DNA of 64,000 bases from Isoetes engelmannii (lineage: Eukaryota; Streptophyta; Lycopodiopsida; Isoetales; Isoetaceae): positions 1 through 64,000 of the forward strand of contig JAANSK020111127.1 in NCBI GenBank assembly GCA_011763485.2, given 5' to 3'. The notes beneath the pieces were generated by a model that was not told the DNA's origin, ran no database searches, and saw nothing but the letters and a program-made list of their open reading frames with translations. This document shows positions 34,949 through 43,451 of this stretch, piece by piece (the first letter of the stretch is position 1; every line of letters begins with the position of its first letter). The translations under genes and the position numbers were made by a program.

Positions 34949-35358
34949 GCAGCAGGAAGTTCGTGGCTCCGGGCAAGGTCCCGCCGGTGGTTCCGCCGGC
35001 GTCTGAGCCGGCGTTCGATCTCGAAAAGGCAGCCGCGTTCATCGGCGGCGCCCAGGTCAAGACGATCGCTGAGCCCGCACCGGCGCCGGCGGCCGCGCAG
35101 AGCCGACGCCCGAGGCGGATCTCGACCGATGACGGATCGTCGGGCCAGCCGAAGGTGGTCATCCGGGATGCTCGCTACGGGTCAACCGAGCCGCAGACAG
35201 AGCAGTTCGTTGTTCGATTCACCCGGGCCGAACGCGCTGCGCTCGACGGGGCGTTTCAGGAGAGCGGTTACCGTTACCTGCATCAGTACGTTCGATCCTT
35301 GCTGATGCCGGCCTTGGAGCCGCACATGAGAAAGGATGGAGAGGGAGAAAAGGGATGA
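34945..35358 (+). CDS. ParA partner, probable ribbon-helix-helix centromere binder
   Basis: Encodes 137 residues from a GTG overlapping parA's stop. The first ~75 residues are Pro/Ala-rich and basic; the last 50 (QTEQFVVRFTRAERAALDGAFQESGYRYLHQYVRSLL) have the strand-helix-helix form of RHH DNA-binding proteins such as ParG or omega. Flexible N-terminus plus RHH is the usual design for type Ib ParB proteins. Confidence 0.75.
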   Translation: MSSRKFVAPGKVPPVVPPASEPAFDLEKAAAFIGGAQVKTIAEPAPAPAAAQSRRPRRISTDDGSSGQPKVVIRDARYGSTEPQTEQFVVRFTRAERAALDGAFQESGYRYLHQYVRSLLMPALEPHMRKDGEGEKG

Positions 35359-35762
35359 AGATCAAGTCGCCGATGAAGATGCTTGCCCAGATGGTGGCCG
35401 CCGTGGTGATTCCGGTCGGAGTCGTTCACGTCATCGCTTCCGTTGTGGGTTCGAGTGCCTTCGACGGCGAGATGGGCAGCTCCGCGGCTTTCCTCTCGGC
35501 GTATGTCGGCGCCGCGGTGTACCTGCTGGCCCACTACCCGATGCTGATCATGCGGCTGCGGGTGGGCTTGTTCCTGAGCCTGATGTCGCTGGCCGGCATC
35601 GGAGCAGCGCTCCTGATCATGCCGACCGGGCGTGACCAGTTCGATGGACTGCTGGCGCTCCTGGTGTACGCCGCAGGCGCCTCGCTGCCCCTGATCGTGA
35701 TCGGCGCCCGGAACCTGTCCTGGTCCTTGAAGCGCGTCCAGAAGAACCAGGTTACCCAGTAG
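35355..35762 (+). CDS. Integral membrane protein in the parA operon
   Basis: Encodes 135 residues with four probable helices (LAQMVAAVVIPVGVVHVIASVV, AAVYLLAHYPMLIM, VGLFLSLMSLAGIGAALLIM, LLALLVYAAGASLPLIVI). It overlaps the RHH gene by 4 bp. Role in maintenance unknown. Confidence 0.65.
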   Translation: MKIKSPMKMLAQMVAAVVIPVGVVHVIASVVGSSAFDGEMGSSAAFLSAYVGAAVYLLAHYPMLIMRLRVGLFLSLMSLAGIGAALLIMPTGRDQFDGLLALLVYAAGASLPLIVIGARNLSWSLKRVQKNQVTQ

Positions 35763-36373
35763 CACGACACAACTCGTATCAGATGCGTGATACGGGTTGT
35801 GTCGTATCAGTCGTTCGGCGGGACATCCGACCGCGTTCGACCTGAGTTCGCATCCCCTGCCCTACCGATCCGATACCGACGGTCAGGGCCTTCTGTGACG
35901 ATCCCATCCGAACGCGATTTCCCTTCAAGGGGAAAACGGTTCAGTACGATATGACTCGTATGATATGAGTCATATCATCCGATCCAAGGCCGATCAGACT
36001 CGTCCGTCCAGGGCGGCTGTCCACCTCCTGCCCCGCATGTGTCGTCGACGATTCCGCGGATCGATCAGGCCCGCACAGAACGCATGTCGAGGTCGGAGTC
36101 GCCGGGGACTGTTGGCCGCTACATCCCGGAGCCTTCATCTCAGCCTTGGCGCACCAGTGCGATGCCGGCCGACCGTCGAGTTTCATTCTCTCTGGTCACG
36201 ACCGCTCTGCCTCGCTTCTTAGTACGGGCATGCCGTATCACTCAACTGATACGACTCAACTAATATGAGGCAACTGATACGGCGCAACTGATACGAGTCA
36301 TATCAGATGGAATCCGTCCAGGGCAGCGATTCCTGATGCCAGCATCCGATCGAGCGGCCGCCGGCGCCCCAAC
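35763..36373. repeat. Repeat-rich non-coding region after the par operon
   Basis: Three clusters of the TGATACGA family lie here: 35772-35810 (CTCGTATCA, TGATACGGG, TCGTATCA), 35946-35980 (variants with ATATGA, including ATGATATGAGTCATATCAT) and 36223-36308 (repeated AACTGATACGRC units about 14-17 bp apart). Between them I see no gene: the frames present are short or Arg-rich. This is the densest repeat zone and may be the main centromere. Confidence 0.6.
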
Positions 36374-36399
36374 AAAAAAGCCCCCGCAGGGGCTTCTTT
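36374..36399 (-). terminator. Terminator of the 36415 gene
   Basis: On the minus strand AAGCCCC-TGC-GGGGGCTT is followed by a T tract; it begins 15 bp after the stop of the gene at 36415. Confidence 0.8.
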
Positions 36400-36414
36400 G
36401 AGTGCCGGCTGTCG

Positions 36415-36954
36415 TTACATCACCATCACAGCTGGCGGGCACATGCTGATGTAGGGCATCGGACGAACATACTGCCTGGGCGCCGGCCGCGGGATGCACC
36501 GAGTCATCACCTGGGGGCGATCGCTAAACAGGTAGGGCCCGGTGATGCCGAATCCGTTCCGGAGCGAGTACAGCACCTGGTGATCGAAGGCCAGGCCGTG
36601 GAGACCATGCGGCTTGCTCAGGTCGTGCGTGAAGCAGACGAGTCGATCCGGCAACAGTGCCCAGATCGCCTTCTCCGGGCCTGGGACATCAGGGCCAACG
36701 ATCAGCCCTTCGCAGTACTGGCCGTCGTTCAACTCAGCGTATCCAAGGCACTCGCGGTGAGCGGCCACCGGATCGCAAATCACACGGCTTTCCCGGTTCG
36801 CCGGCCAATGGCGGACGTTCCGGAACAGGGCGGCATACCACTCGCGAAGAACTTCATCCGGGTTGGCCGTCTGATGTGCGAGCACGAATCCGGCGAGGCG
36901 GCGGTTCCAGTCGGAACTCGGCGGCGGCGGATCAATGAACTTTGCTCCAGTCAT
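36415..36954 (-). CDS. Hypothetical protein
   Basis: Encodes 179 residues, Trp-, Pro- and His-containing, soluble (DEVLREWYAALFRNVRHWPA, LLPDRLVCFTHDLSKPHGLHG). TGATATGA/TCGTATCA repeats lie immediately upstream of its ATG (36957-36985), so it may be controlled by the partition system's DNA-binding protein. Function unknown. Confidence 0.6.
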   Translation of the reverse strand: MTGAKFIDPPPPSSDWNRRLAGFVLAHQTANPDEVLREWYAALFRNVRHWPANRESRVICDPVAAHRECLGYAELNDGQYCEGLIVGPDVPGPEKAIWALLPDRLVCFTHDLSKPHGLHGLAFDHQVLYSLRNGFGITGPYLFSDRPQVMTRCIPRPAPRQYVRPMPYISMCPPAVMVM

Positions 36955-37625
36955 GTGATATGACTCGTATCAGATAGCTGATATTACAGTACACATGTTG
37001 CCTGACAGCCTGCAATCATATTTTGACTGTGCAGGCAAGGGGGCGCGGGACATACGAACGGTTCTGGTCATTAAATGCCCGATTCTTGGGGGGTTTCATG
37101 ATTTTCCTGACCGGACGGGTCGCGGCTTGGAAAGCAGATCCCTGCTCTGTCAGGCGTGGCTTGATCGGCTGTTCTGCGCAAACCTGAGCTCGCCAAACAC
37201 GTCCTGACACGTCCTGACACGTCCAGAGGCATCCTGAGCCTGGCGGCCGCCGGGTTCAAGGGGTGAATCAGCTCCGGTGGATAAGGCTGTGCAGAAGCCG
37301 AGTTATCCACGCTGAATTGGTCTCAGCCTTCTACGCTGAAGTGGTCACAAGCCCACGCGGAAGTGGTCACAGAAGCCGCTGAAATGGTCTCAGTTTCACG
37401 CTGCGCCGGTCACAAAATCCGACGCAAGCTCATGATTAAGCGTTGGAATTTTCGCCAGTAGCTTAGCTTGTAGCTTAGAGAAAAAGCGGTAGTAGGGTCT
37501 CGGTTCCTGTGGGTAACCGCGCTCCTGCAGATGGCACGCTGAAATGGTCACACGGTAGCGGGCCGGCCAGCAAAAAGCGTTTGCCGAAAGAAAAGCGGTC
37601 CTTGTGACCAATTCAGCGTGTTGTT
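36955..37625. other. Probable vegetative origin: iterons and DnaA-box-like sites
   Basis: Five iterons of the form ACGCTGAAWTGGTCACA repeat every 21-24 bp at 37309-37415, another lies at about 37538 and an inverted one at 37606-37622 directly before repA. Two TTATCCAC sites (37303, and complement at 37278) resemble DnaA boxes. Three CACGTCCTGA repeats lie at 37198-37225. The gap's left end carries TGATACGA-type repeats. No gene is seen; the ORFs here are short and interrupted by iterons. Confidence 0.8.
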
Positions 37626-38705
37626 GTGACATCGCGTCAGGTCCGTTACAAGAACAGAAATGATCGGGGGAAGCGGGTGTCGACAGATATCGAATCAGAG
37701 ACAGGGTTGATCCTTCCAGGATCGACCGTGATCGAGAAGAGACCTGCCCGCAAGAAAGGTGACCTGAGCATCTCCAAGCAGCTCGATCTGCTGAACGCGG
37801 CTGAAGCCATCCGGCTTCAGAAGGCAGGACCTGACAATGGGTCCTTGAGCTACATGGCGAACGTCTTGGTGCGACTGACGATGCCCCACAGGCCTTTCAA
37901 GGGGCCTGACGGCAAGCCGGCCAACACCTTCACCCGAGAGTATCGCGGGCTTTCGATCACGATCTCAGCCAATCCTCACGTCGGTCTTCCGACGGGGACC
38001 GTCCCAAGGCTCTTGATGAGCTTCATCACGACGGAAGCGGTGCGCAACAAGAACCCCACGGTCGAGCTGGGTCGATCTCTGAACGGCTTTCTGAAGAAGC
38101 TGGGCTACGCCTCGACCAGCGGTGGCGCCAGAGGCACTGGCACGATCGTCAAGGACCAGCTGAAGCGGCTTTTCGCGGCGAACATCCAGATCCTCCAGGA
38201 TCGAGATGAGGCCTTCGCCGTGGCCAACATGAACGTCGCCAAGCGAGCGATCATGTGGTGGGACAACAAGAACCCCGATCAGCTGGGCCTGTTCAACTCC
38301 AGGGTCGAGCTGTCGACCGATTTCTTCAACGAAATCGTCGATCGGCCGGTCCCCCTCGACATGCGGGTCCTGCAGGCGCTGTCCCACAGCCCGATGTGCC
38401 TGGACATCTACTGCTGGTTGACCTGGCGTTTCAGCCACCTGCACCGCCCTGAAGAGGTCGACTGGCGAGAACTGCAGGTCCAGTTCGGCGCCAGCTACCC
38501 CATGACGTCCGCAGGCCTGCGGGACTTCCGGAACGCCTTCAGAGCCCACCTGAAGACGGTGCTGACGGTCTACGAGGACGCCAAGGTCGACGCCTCTGAG
38601 TCGAGCCATCTGATGCTCCGGCCGAGCCCGACAAGCGTGCCGCGGCAGGATCGGGTCAGCACTGCCCTCGAGAAGATCGAGATGAACAAGAAGTCCGTCC
38701 GATAG
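37626..38705 (+). CDS. repA: RepA plasmid replication initiator (RepA_C family)
   Basis: The initiator binds iterons and opens the origin. The 359-residue product shows the family signature PLDMRVLQALSHSPMCLDIY, then CWLTWRFSHLHRPEEVDW and LQVQFGASYP in the winged-helix C-terminal domain. Start at GTG 37626 lies within the last iteron; GTG 37677 is an alternative. Iterons on both sides (37309-37622 and 38715-38830) suggest autoregulation and handcuffing control. Confidence 0.88.
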   Translation: MTSRQVRYKNRNDRGKRVSTDIESETGLILPGSTVIEKRPARKKGDLSISKQLDLLNAAEAIRLQKAGPDNGSLSYMANVLVRLTMPHRPFKGPDGKPANTFTREYRGLSITISANPHVGLPTGTVPRLLMSFITTEAVRNKNPTVELGRSLNGFLKKLGYASTSGGARGTGTIVKDQLKRLFAANIQILQDRDEAFAVANMNVAKRAIMWWDNKNPDQLGLFNSRVELSTDFFNEIVDRPVPLDMRVLQALSHSPMCLDIYCWLTWRFSHLHRPEEVDWRELQVQFGASYPMTSAGLRDFRNAFRAHLKTVLTVYEDAKVDASESSHLMLRPSPTSVPRQDRVSTALEKIEMNKKSVR

Positions 38706-39066
38706 ACAATCAGCACGCTGAATTGGTCACAAGATCTGCGCGCCCTACCCGTCGGCCCAGCGCCTGGAGCTTCGAAGTACGCTGAATTGGTCACATGCGT
38801 GCGCAAAGTACGCTGCAACGGTCACATCGAGAGCTGCTCACTGCAAGAAAAACCCCTGTTCATGAGGGTTTTTTCGACGGTCAGCTTGTCAGCTCTATGC
38901 CGTTGATCTGCCGACCTTTTTCATTTGCAGCAGCAGGTCCCATCCCCGCTACGCTGCAGCGCTCACAAGCTGAAGTTCAATCTTCGCTCTGAGCGCGATT
39001 GCTCGAAATCGCGCCCAAGTTCTATAACAGTCGCCTGTTTGGCGCGATCGCGTCTTGGGAAAATCC
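38706..39066. other. Downstream iterons and terminator between repA and parA2
   Basis: Iterons similar to those upstream lie at about 38714, 38780, 38808 and 38950 (CACGCTGAATTGGTCACA, TACGCTGCAACGGTCACA and weaker TACGCTGCAGCGCTCACA). A bidirectional terminator, AAAACCC-CTGTTCATGA-GGGTTTTTT, is at 38848-38874. The rest is the upstream region of the parA-type gene, without a clear promoter. Confidence 0.7.
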
Positions 39067-40305
39067 ATGGAACTGTCTGAACTGACGAAAAAAGAGCTCG
39101 CCTTTCTGGCCGAGCGTGCCGAAATCGGCCGCAGCGTGATCATGCAAACCGCGCTGGAGCCACATCAGCGCCGTGAAGCGCCTACCTTCACTGCCACGAG
39201 AGCAGCCGACATCCTGGGCAGAGTTCGCCAGACGGTCGGCCGTACGGTTCAAGAGATGGGTCTTGGCGACAAGGAAGGTACCGATGCGCAGACCCGCCAT
39301 GCGCTGAGCCAGGAAGATCTCTGGAAGCTCAACCAGCGGTTCAATGGCCCGACCGAAAACCAACCTTGTGTGACGGTTGCGGTGATCAACCAGAAAGGTG
39401 GCGTCGCGAAGACGACGACCGCCCTGCACCTCCTGCACTACGCCTCGCTTCTGGGTTACCGCTGCCTGGCGATCGACGCCGACTCCCAGGCCAGTCTCAG
39501 CTCCCTCCTCGGCGTGGCTCCAGACCTCGAGATCGAGGAAGAGGACACGCTGTTCCCCATCCTGGTTGGCGACCACCTGGACATCGAGAAGCTGATCCGC
39601 CCGACCCCGCACTTCAAGAATCTCGATTTCTTGCCGTCATGCCTGGCCTTGGCCGCCGCCAATGAGTTGTCCTACGCGCGGCAGCTGAAGAACAAGTACA
39701 CCGAGGAGCTTTCGGCCCAGCACGGCTTCTCGTACAAACGGGACGACTACACCTTCTTCAACCGCCTGCAGCTGGCGCTGAAAAAGGTGGTTCACAAGTA
39801 CGACCTGATCGTCATCGACTGCCCGCCTCACATCAGTGCCGCGACATACAACGTGATCGCCGCGGCCGACATGGCGCTGGTACCGGCCTCGGTCTCGATC
39901 CTGGACATGGCCTCAACCTTCCGCTTCATTGAGTGGGTCAACACGATCGCGCCGATGCTGACTGGGCTTGTTCTTCATAGGATCAAGTTCCTGGCCACGA
40001 ACTACGACGGATCGAAGGCCGCCGCCGAAGCGTTCACCCTGATGAGCCAGGTTCTAGGTGGAAGCCTGTTGAAGAATCAGACCCTGCGGTCTTCAGAAGT
40101 CATGCGCGCCGGCGGTGTCATGCGGTCGATCTATGAGGTCAACCAGCCCATGGGCAGCCGTGAAGCCTGGGCACGCGCCTGCGAAAGCATGGACAAGGTG
40201 AATCGGGAAATCCTGAGCGTCATTGAGGACATCTGGTCGATCAAGAGTCAGGAGGCTCTGAAGACGATGAAGAACAAAGCCGCGCAAGCAGCAGTCAAGG
40301 CCTAA
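39067..40305 (+). CDS. parA: ParA/SopA-type partition ATPase with N-terminal HTH
   Basis: The 412-residue size and N-terminal DNA-binding region (TATRAADILGRVRQTVGRTVQEM) are typical of type Ia ParA (P1 ParA, F SopA). Walker A is VINQKGGVAKTTTALHL (about residue 107), A' LAIDADSQASLSSLLG, Walker B DLIVIDCPPHIS. ATG 39067 is chosen over the weak TTG at 39055. It is followed 15 bp later by parB. A second partition ATPase of a different subtype from the one at 34304. Confidence 0.92.
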   Translation: MELSELTKKELAFLAERAEIGRSVIMQTALEPHQRREAPTFTATRAADILGRVRQTVGRTVQEMGLGDKEGTDAQTRHALSQEDLWKLNQRFNGPTENQPCVTVAVINQKGGVAKTTTALHLLHYASLLGYRCLAIDADSQASLSSLLGVAPDLEIEEEDTLFPILVGDHLDIEKLIRPTPHFKNLDFLPSCLALAAANELSYARQLKNKYTEELSAQHGFSYKRDDYTFFNRLQLALKKVVHKYDLIVIDCPPHISAATYNVIAAADMALVPASVSILDMASTFRFIEWVNTIAPMLTGLVLHRIKFLATNYDGSKAAAEAFTLMSQVLGGSLLKNQTLRSSEVMRAGGVMRSIYEVNQPMGSREAWARACESMDKVNREILSVIEDIWSIKSQEALKTMKNKAAQAAVKA

Positions 40306-40320
40306 CAAGGAGCAACGGAC

Positions 40321-41244
40321 ATGCAGAAAAAAGGCTCTTCTCACTTCGCGCGGATGACCGAACTGGTTGCCCTTGCATCCAACAACGCCAAGCCGCCGGA
40401 GGAACGAGCGGGCAACGAAGTCGTGGTCGAAAACGTGATCTCGATCGATCCGGCCAAGTGCCGGATGAACGACTATCACCGGCGTCTGAAGTCGTCGGTG
40501 GAATCAGCCGTCCTCGACGATCTGGTCGAGCAGTTCAAGTCGGTTGGCCAGGTCCTCCCAGCTCGTGGCTGGCGGCTCGAGAAGCCGGATGCAGATGGCG
40601 TCGAGGTGATCCTCATCTTCGGCGCCCGCCGGCGTGCAGCTGCCGAAAAGGCGCAGGTGCCGCTTCGCGTGGAGATCGTTCCGGAGCCAACCCGGAAAGC
40701 GCTGATCCGTCAGATGCACTCAGAGAACAGCAGCCGGCAGGACTACTTGCCGTTGGAGCAGGGGCTCGAGTTCAAAGCCTTCCTGGAATCAGGTGAAGCC
40801 AAGTCCAAGGACGAGCTGTCAGAGATGCTGGGCGTGAACCGCACCCGGGTGATTCGTTGCATCCAGATCGCCGAGCTACCGAAAGAGGTCCTCAGTGCTT
40901 ACAGCCACCCAGGCCAGCTTGGTTTGATCCACGGGACAACCATGGCGAGCCTGATTGAAACCGAGCTCGGCGCCAAGAAGCGCCTCATCGATGCGGCCAT
41001 CGAGTGGAAGGCGAAGGGCAAGACCGGGAACCCGACCAGCTTCCTGCTGAAAGCTGCAAAGGGGGAGCGGGGAACAGCCAAGATGGAACATATGCTGCTG
41101 TCCCCGAAGAAGGTGAAGCTGGGGACGTTGACCGCATCACCGAGTGGCGCGATCAGTGTTGATCTGAAGAAAAGCGCACCGCAGGAGCTGCGGGAGGCGA
41201 TCCTGGAGCTGCTCAAGAAGCACTTCCCGGATCTGCCCGAGTAA
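40321..41244 (+). CDS. parB: ParB/SopB-type centromere-binding protein
   Basis: The 307-residue product has the ParB N-terminal nuclease-like fold (VISIDPAKCRMNDYHRR, FGARRRAAAEKAQVPLRVEI with the GxRR box), then an HTH region (SKDELSEMLGVNRTRVIRCIQIAELP) and a C-terminal dimer domain. A parS-like palindrome lies 103 bp after its stop. Acts with the adjacent ParA. Confidence 0.9.
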   Translation: MQKKGSSHFARMTELVALASNNAKPPEERAGNEVVVENVISIDPAKCRMNDYHRRLKSSVESAVLDDLVEQFKSVGQVLPARGWRLEKPDADGVEVILIFGARRRAAAEKAQVPLRVEIVPEPTRKALIRQMHSENSSRQDYLPLEQGLEFKAFLESGEAKSKDELSEMLGVNRTRVIRCIQIAELPKEVLSAYSHPGQLGLIHGTTMASLIETELGAKKRLIDAAIEWKAKGKTGNPTSFLLKAAKGERGTAKMEHMLLSPKKVKLGTLTASPSGAISVDLKKSAPQELREAILELLKKHFPDLPE

Positions 41245-41347
41245 AAAAACCAAATAGTTCACGGTGAACGGTACTGATTTTATTGGGAAAATTTGAAGGA
41301 AGGGGTAATTCGGAGAGGCTGGCGAGCTCTGACGGAAATTGAGCGGA

Positions 41348-41363
41348 TGTTACACGTGGAACA
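41348..41363. promoter_or_regulatory. parS-like site downstream of parB
   Basis: TGTTACACGTGGAACA matches 14 of 16 positions of the canonical ParB site TGTTTCACGTGAAACA and is itself nearly palindromic. A shorter palindrome, GTTCACGGTGAAC, lies at about 41258. Position next to parB fits a centromere. Confidence 0.6.
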
Positions 41364-41364
41364 T

Positions 41365-41389
41365 AAAACCCCCATCAATTGGGGGTTTT
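41365..41389. terminator. Bidirectional terminator
   Basis: AAAACCCCC-ATCAATT-GGGGGTTTT, flanked by A and T residues, two bases after the parS-like site. Confidence 0.8.
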
Positions 41390-41712
41390 CTCGTTTCGAG
41401 GCTCGGTTTGCCGGGATGGGACCGGGGCAGGGAGCGGATGCTCAGGGGATGGCCGCCGAATAGCCTGGCTTCGAGGTTCCGGCCTTCGGCCTCGCGTGAG
41501 ACCTTCGTTGCAAGCAACGGGCGGACTCACCGGACAGCGGGAACTATCCGCTGCGGGGTTCATCCAAGGAATGATCTGGCCCGTATGGTGGATTGGTGCA
41601 TCAACCCAGTAAGCGCGGGTGGACGGCCCGGACCCGCAAGGGTACCGGGCTTTTTTGTGGGCGATGGCTGTGCCGAAAGGCCGGCGGATACGCTGCAGCG
41701 GTCACAAGCAGG
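41390..41712 (+). ncRNA. Candidate small RNA ending in a terminator
   Basis: No gene is supported in this stretch. It contains hairpin-forming sequence (for example CCGGCCTTCGGCCTC at about 41478) and ends with a strong intrinsic terminator at 41626-41656 (GCCCGG-A-CCC-GCAA-GGG-TA-CCGGGC plus six T). A terminator without an upstream gene on this strand suggests a small RNA. A single iteron-like TACGCTGCAGCGGTCACA follows at 41690. Confidence 0.35.
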
Positions 41713-42183
41713 CTACCCCGGCGGCGGCTCGTTCCAGAACGAAGGGTCGGAAGCGACTCGCGGGTGACCCAGTGCAGAGGCCATCAGGCGCAGGACAAGC
41801 TCGTTGGCCTGAAGCGGGGTTCGGCACTCCCAGAGGGTGAGCGGTCCCACACCGACGCGTCTCAAGGACTCGGCCATGGCAACGGATCTCGACAGGCCCG
41901 CGTCGCAATGAAGGACCAGATCCTCCACGCCGGCGGCCTGCCATTCACGAACTGCCGAGACGGCCTGGGATGCCTGTTGTTCGCGGAAGGACACGTACAG
42001 CCAGTCTTCCAGCGGAACCGCGGTGCCGATGTCATGGAAGTCGAGATGGAGAACACCGAACCATCCCACCAGGCGCGGCCCGAAGGGATAGGCCTTCGCG
42101 GGAGTCGAAATGCTGATCAGGGCGCAGGTGCGATTCGGGACCAACGCCGCCGCTCTCGAGCGGCTCATAGCGTGAAGATTCAC
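41713..42183 (-). CDS. Dual-specificity-type phosphatase-like protein
   Basis: Encodes 156 residues starting with GTG that overlaps the upstream stop. The CX5R signature of cysteine-dependent phosphatases is present as LVLHCDAGLSRSVAMAES (Cys and Arg in the proper spacing), with an N-terminal HAMSRSRAA segment and a candidate general-acid Asp region upstream. Substrate (protein, RNA 5' end or lipid) cannot be told; in this neighbourhood of nucleic-acid enzymes an RNA or nucleotide substrate is conceivable. Last gene of an eight-gene minus-strand operon. Confidence 0.7.
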   Translation of the reverse strand: MNLHAMSRSRAAALVPNRTCALISISTPAKAYPFGPRLVGWFGVLHLDFHDIGTAVPLEDWLYVSFREQQASQAVSAVREWQAAGVEDLVLHCDAGLSRSVAMAESLRRVGVGPLTLWECRTPLQANELVLRLMASALGHPRVASDPSFWNEPPPG

Positions 42184-42437
42184 ACGCGATCAGGCGCCGG
42201 GATCGGCGCTGCTTTTGCCATCCACCAGAAGCAGAGGGCGTTGTACTCGGCAGCCAGCTGGTCGAATCGGTGGGTATCGATTCCCGAGCACAGGAAGAAC
42301 ATGCGATGGATCTGGCGCTCCCGGCGCATCGCGTCCTCCAGTTCGCAGAGCCGGATCATCCGCAGGGTCGCCGTTTTCCCGACGATCAGGATGAACAGCT
42401 TGCCCAGCAGATTCGGGGATTTCGGGAGTTCAGCCAT
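42180..42437 (-). CDS. Small hypothetical protein
   Basis: Encodes 85 residues from ATG 42437. Basic N-terminal half (GKLFILIVGKTATLRMIRLCEL), then RRERQIHRMFFLCSGIDTHRFDQLAAEY. It overlaps both neighbours by a few bases, so it is translated as part of the operon. Function unknown. Confidence 0.55.
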   Translation of the reverse strand: MAELPKSPNLLGKLFILIVGKTATLRMIRLCELEDAMRRERQIHRMFFLCSGIDTHRFDQLAAEYNALCFWWMAKAAPIPAPDRV

Positions 42438-42708
42438 CCGGTGACTCCGAACGAAGACGAGGGCAGTTCTCTGCCTCGCACCGGCCGTAGGCGAGCACGC
42501 TGCCGCCACTCCGCAGCCAATCCAGAGTGCCGCCATCACAGGTCACTCCGCGACCATCGGGCGGCTGGTGAAGGCAGCGCGGAGCGGGGCTCCCGATCTC
42601 GATGTTCAGCGCGTTTCCGGGCCTGCGCTCCAAGCGAGGCTCCACGCGGTTGGAGCAACCAGCGGAATACGATCCCCAGGTGATCGGCGAGGGTGAGGTC
42701 ACGGACAT
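42430..42708 (-). CDS. Small hypothetical protein, possible metal binder
   Basis: Encodes 92 residues. It bridges the HAD gene and the 85-residue gene with short overlaps, the main reason to accept it. Four cysteines lie in the C-terminal half (APRCLHQPPDGRG, VTCDGGTLDWLRSGG, YGRCEAENCPRL). Composition is otherwise not decisive. Confidence 0.45.
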   Translation of the reverse strand: MSVTSPSPITWGSYSAGCSNRVEPRLERRPGNALNIEIGSPAPRCLHQPPDGRGVTCDGGTLDWLRSGGSVLAYGRCEAENCPRLRSESPDG

Positions 42709-43451
42709 TCGGCGGGCTCCTCATGAGCCTCGAAGTGAGCGAGATGCTGAAGGCGCTTCAGCTCGGCATGCAGATTCCGAATGCACAAGGCCATCTCGCG
42801 GGCCGACGTGAACAGTTCGGCGTTGGCCTCCGCTTCCTCGATGGGGAGGCCGCGGCTCACCACTTGAGCCAGATGCGTATTCCGGCCGGCGAAGATTGTC
42901 GGGTAGCGCGAGATCGGCCTGATGTTGCGGCTCCAGTCGCCCTTGGTCGCCTGGTCAGCGAGAGACGACAGCCGAACTGCCTCAGCCTGGAGGCCGGCGG
43001 GTTCACGCCGGCCGTACTTGTGCAGGGTCTCGAAGTAGCTCAAAGCCTCAGGCCAGTGGAACCGGTCGTTGAAGTGCAGCAGGACGCCAGGGAAGGCGCG
43101 GCAGTTGGCCTTGTGGGGGCGGTCATCGCAGAGGTGATCGCCGGCGTCGCCGAGAAGACCCTTGTCGTGCGTCACGATCAGGCGACGGCTCAGCTCCGGG
43201 ATCAACTGGAACACCCAGGCTGCCTTGTCCGCGTAGGCCTGCGCCACGCCGGTCGGAGGCTTGGTGGCGAGCCAGACTTCGAAACCCCAGGCCATCAGCT
43301 GGCGAAGAGCGGGCAGGGCGCCGGGCATGGGTGCCATGTCGAGGTAGGCGCTCGGATAGCGCTTCACCTCTTCAGGGGTGAGGCCGTTGTTCCGGGCGTA
43401 GCCGTCGTAATCGACGACGACCCCATCCATGTCGACGAAGATCCGGTTCAT
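42699..43451 (-). CDS. HAD-superfamily 5'(3')-nucleotidase-like protein
   Basis: The 250-residue product opens with FVDMDGVVVDYDGYARNNG, the DxDGV nucleophile motif of the NT5C (deoxyribonucleotidase) branch; GFEVWLATKPP is motif II, SRRLIVTHDKGLLG and DHLCDDRPHKANC give motifs III/IV. These enzymes dephosphorylate (d)NMPs. The C-terminal 90 residues (after PGVLLHFNDRFHWPEAL) form an extra helical part. In operon with RNase HI. Confidence 0.8.
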   Translation of the reverse strand: MNRIFVDMDGVVVDYDGYARNNGLTPEEVKRYPSAYLDMAPMPGALPALRQLMAWGFEVWLATKPPTGVAQAYADKAAWVFQLIPELSRRLIVTHDKGLLGDAGDHLCDDRPHKANCRAFPGVLLHFNDRFHWPEALSYFETLHKYGRREPAGLQAEAVRLSSLADQATKGDWSRNIRPISRYPTIFAGRNTHLAQVVSRGLPIEEAEANAELFTSAREMALCIRNLHAELKRLQHLAHFEAHEEPAECP

